Assembly (NCBI RefSeq): GCF_040939455.1
Contig: NC_134129.1
Span: 17,122,001-17,186,000 of the forward strand
Direction of reading: 5' to 3'
From: Microcebus murinus
Taxonomy: Eukaryota; Chordata; Mammalia; Primates; Cheirogaleidae
Length of the DNA stretch: 64,000 nt
A program made the position numbers and the translations under genes. The first letter of the stretch is position 1. The number at the start of each line of letters is the position of its first letter. The notes beneath the pieces were generated by a model that searched no databases, was not told where the DNA came from, and was given only the letters and a program-made list of their open reading frames with translations. Below, one piece after another: positions 61,963 to 64,000 of this stretch.

Positions 61963-62160
61963 CCTGGATTGGGTTCTTGATGTTTCATACTGGGTCTTAT
62001 TTGAGACCAAATAACCCAGGTTTTGGGGAATGTACTAACATCAAGCCATGGTACCATGGCTTGACCTGGATTGGGTTCTTGATAGTTCATATAAGGTTTT
62101 ATTTGAGACCGAATACCCCAGGTTTTGGGAAATGTACCAACCTCAAGCCATGTCTTGTTG
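61963..62160 (+). repeat. Tandem duplication, unit about 100 bp
   Basis: Two units starting CTGGATTGGGTTCTTGAT (61964 and about 62067) and each ending in ACATCAAGCCATG / ACCTCAAGCCATG. They differ at roughly a tenth of sites. Confidence 0.92.
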
Positions 62161-62670
62161 AGGTCAAAGTCTAGACAATTCTCTCCTGTTTGATTTCCCC
62201 TGTAGGGGAATGGGCATTTCCAACTCTCAGCCATTCAGACAAGAGGTGAATTGTCTAAGGCAAGTAGGCCAAAGACAGAAGAGTGGAAGAAACTCCCTTT
62301 TCCCTCTAGGGCTGGGGGCAGTTAGTGCAAACGCTGAAGCGTTTAGAACTTTCCAGTAGGAGATGAGCTACCCCAGCCTAGTGCAGGGAGAGCCAGGGTC
62401 ACAGACGGGCGTGGACTTGCTGGAGAACCTGAGGACTGGTCTGGGCTCTCTTCCTTCTACTGGACATCTCCCATTCGTCTCGAATCTTCAGGAAACCATC
62501 TTTAAAACTCACAGGGAATTAAGAGACAGAAGTCAAGTTTGCAATACCCTCACCCAACAGAGAAGGGTCCCATGAGGGTCGGGCCAGGGGAGAAGCCAAG
62601 TGACATCCATCCTAGGGACTGCTTGGCAATCGCCAAGGCACAACCTGAGAGTGAGTGATTTCCAGTAACA
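62161..62670. other. Intergenic, unique sequence
   Basis: No feature recognised. Confidence 0.55.
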
Positions 62671-63210
62671 ATAATTTGAGTTACAGGTGGATAAATCAGC
62701 TCAGGTAACCAAAAAAGAGAGACATATTGGTTATATCTAATCCCAAGATGCTCATTTAATTTTAGAAATTCAAGGCCGGGCGCGGTGGCTCACGCCTGTA
62801 ATCCTAACACTCTGGGAGGCCGAGGCGGGAGGATTGCTCCAGGTCAGGAGTTCAAAACCAGCCTGAGCAAGAGCGAGACCCCATCTCTACTATAAATAGA
62901 AATTAATTGGCCAACTAATATATATAGATATAGAAAAAATTAGCCAGGCATGGTGGCGCATGCCTGTAGTCCCAGCTACTGGGGTGGCTGAGGCAGGAGG
63001 ATCTCTTGAGCCCAGGAGTTGGAGGTTGCTGTGAGCGAGGCTGACGCCACTGCACTCACTCTAGCCTGGGCAACAGAGCAAGACTCTGTCTCAAAAAAAA
63101 ATAATAATAATTTGAGTTACAGGCAGGATACATCAGTTAAGATAGTCAAAAAAGACAGATGCATTGGTTATATCTAATCCCAAGATGATCATTTAATTTT
63201 AGAAATTCAA
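62671..63210 (+). repeat. 103-bp direct repeats flanking an Alu
   Basis: Left arm 62671-62773 and right arm 63107-63210 both run from ATAATTTGAGTTACAGG to ATTTAATTTTAGAAATTCAA, with about ten percent differences. The Alu fills the junction exactly. Confidence 0.93.
62774..63106 (+). mobile_element. Alu, full length, at the junction of a duplication
   Basis: Starts GGCCGGGCGCGG, ends A9 then (TAA)n. It lacks an ordinary short target duplication. Confidence 0.96.
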
Positions 63211-63445
63211 CTTCAGAAACATCACTGGAAATCACATAGGATCATCTTTCATCCGACAATTCTAAAAATAATTGGGTGGGCATTTGAAAATTTTGTCTCC
63301 ATATTTGAAAAATGGGAAGCCTTTATACTCCCCAAAGCCAATGTAACTTGAGGCTAAAAAAGGAGACAGTCCTTTCGGTAGAGGTATCTGCCACTCTTCT
63401 AATGTTATTGAGATGCTAAAATAATCAAATGGCATCGTAGGGTTC

Positions 63446-63768
63446 TTTTTTTTTCTTTTTTGAGATAGAGAGTCTCACTTGGTTGCCCAGGATAGAGTGC
63501 CATGGCGTCAGCCTAACTCACAGCAACCTCCAATTCCTGGGCTCAAGCGATCCTCCTGCCTCAGCCTCCCGAGTAGCTGGGACTACAGGCATGCGCCACC
63601 ATGCCCAGCTCATTTTTTGTATATATATTTTTTATTTGGTCAATTAATTTCTTTCTATTTTTAGTAGAGATGTGGTCTTGCTCAGGCTGGTTTCGAACTC
63701 TTGACCTTGAGCGACCTGGGCCTCCCAGAGTGCTAGGATGACAGGCGTGAGCCACCTCGCCCGGCCCT
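63446..63768 (-). mobile_element. Alu, full length
   Basis: Reverse; perfect 14-bp duplication ATCGTAGGGTTCTT (63434-63447 and 63769-63782). Confidence 0.97.
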
Positions 63769-64000
63769 ATCGTAGGGTTCTTGATCAATAATCTTTGCTA
63801 ATGATACTTGCAAAGTATATTCAGGGCTGCTACTCATAAGAGAGTCATGAATCGCAGAACCACAGAGAAGCCCGAGCGAGGGCTAATTATTTCAGGTAAT
63901 AAAAGTGAGAACTATCTAGCCATTAGCACTGGAAGCTATTTTTGTACAAAGCACAGCCTAGAAGTGCAGGAACAGCATGACACACTCAGGGAGGACTCAT

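Overview
The window is nuclear DNA of a strepsirrhine primate, most likely a lemur. The strongest evidence is about 48 Alu copies of the strepsirrhine type: a long A-rich linker (AAATAGAAAGAAATTAATTG, then GCCAACTAAAAATATATAGA) between the two arms, and 'CCTAGCACTCTGGGAGG' where anthropoid Alus read 'CCCAGCACTTTGGGAGG'. The species cannot be fixed from the sequence alone.

The only protein-coding gene I can support is CWH43 (PGAP2-interacting protein), on the minus strand. Ten coding exons lie between 24885 (start codon) and 1341 (donor of exon 10). Together they encode residues 1-459, the multi-pass membrane half plus the first residues that lead into the C-terminal hydrolase-like half. All introns are GT-AG, exon phases join without a frameshift, and no premature stop was found. 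The remaining exons lie beyond the left edge. Exon 1 sits in a CpG island (about 24100-25560) that should hold the promoter.

From 25.6 kb to 64 kb the sequence is intergenic (upstream of CWH43), and no further gene is recognisable. It is filled with Alus, L1 pieces (an L1-in-L1 nest, and an L1 with an intact-looking 5' end that lacks its 3' end), L2/MIR relics, an ERVL-type LTR, and four solo LTRs of one family (one at 32.5 kb, three between 55.2 and 59.0 kb). Three copies of a TA-flanked terminal-inverted-repeat DNA transposon lie at 8.6 kb (inside CWH43 intron 8), 38.3 kb and 51.3 kb. Each carries a 31-bp minisatellite and the end of an acidic open reading frame. There is also a truncated U2 snRNA retrocopy at 8.13 kb, a hAT-like element in intron 1, and several large purine/pyrimidine tracts.

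No novel multi-gene system is present. The least ordinary structures are the DNA transposon family with its retained reading frame, the repeated solo LTRs, an Alu with an apparent 3' transduction, an Alu flanked by 103-bp duplicated arms, and a promoter-like block with perfect palindromes near 59.3 kb.
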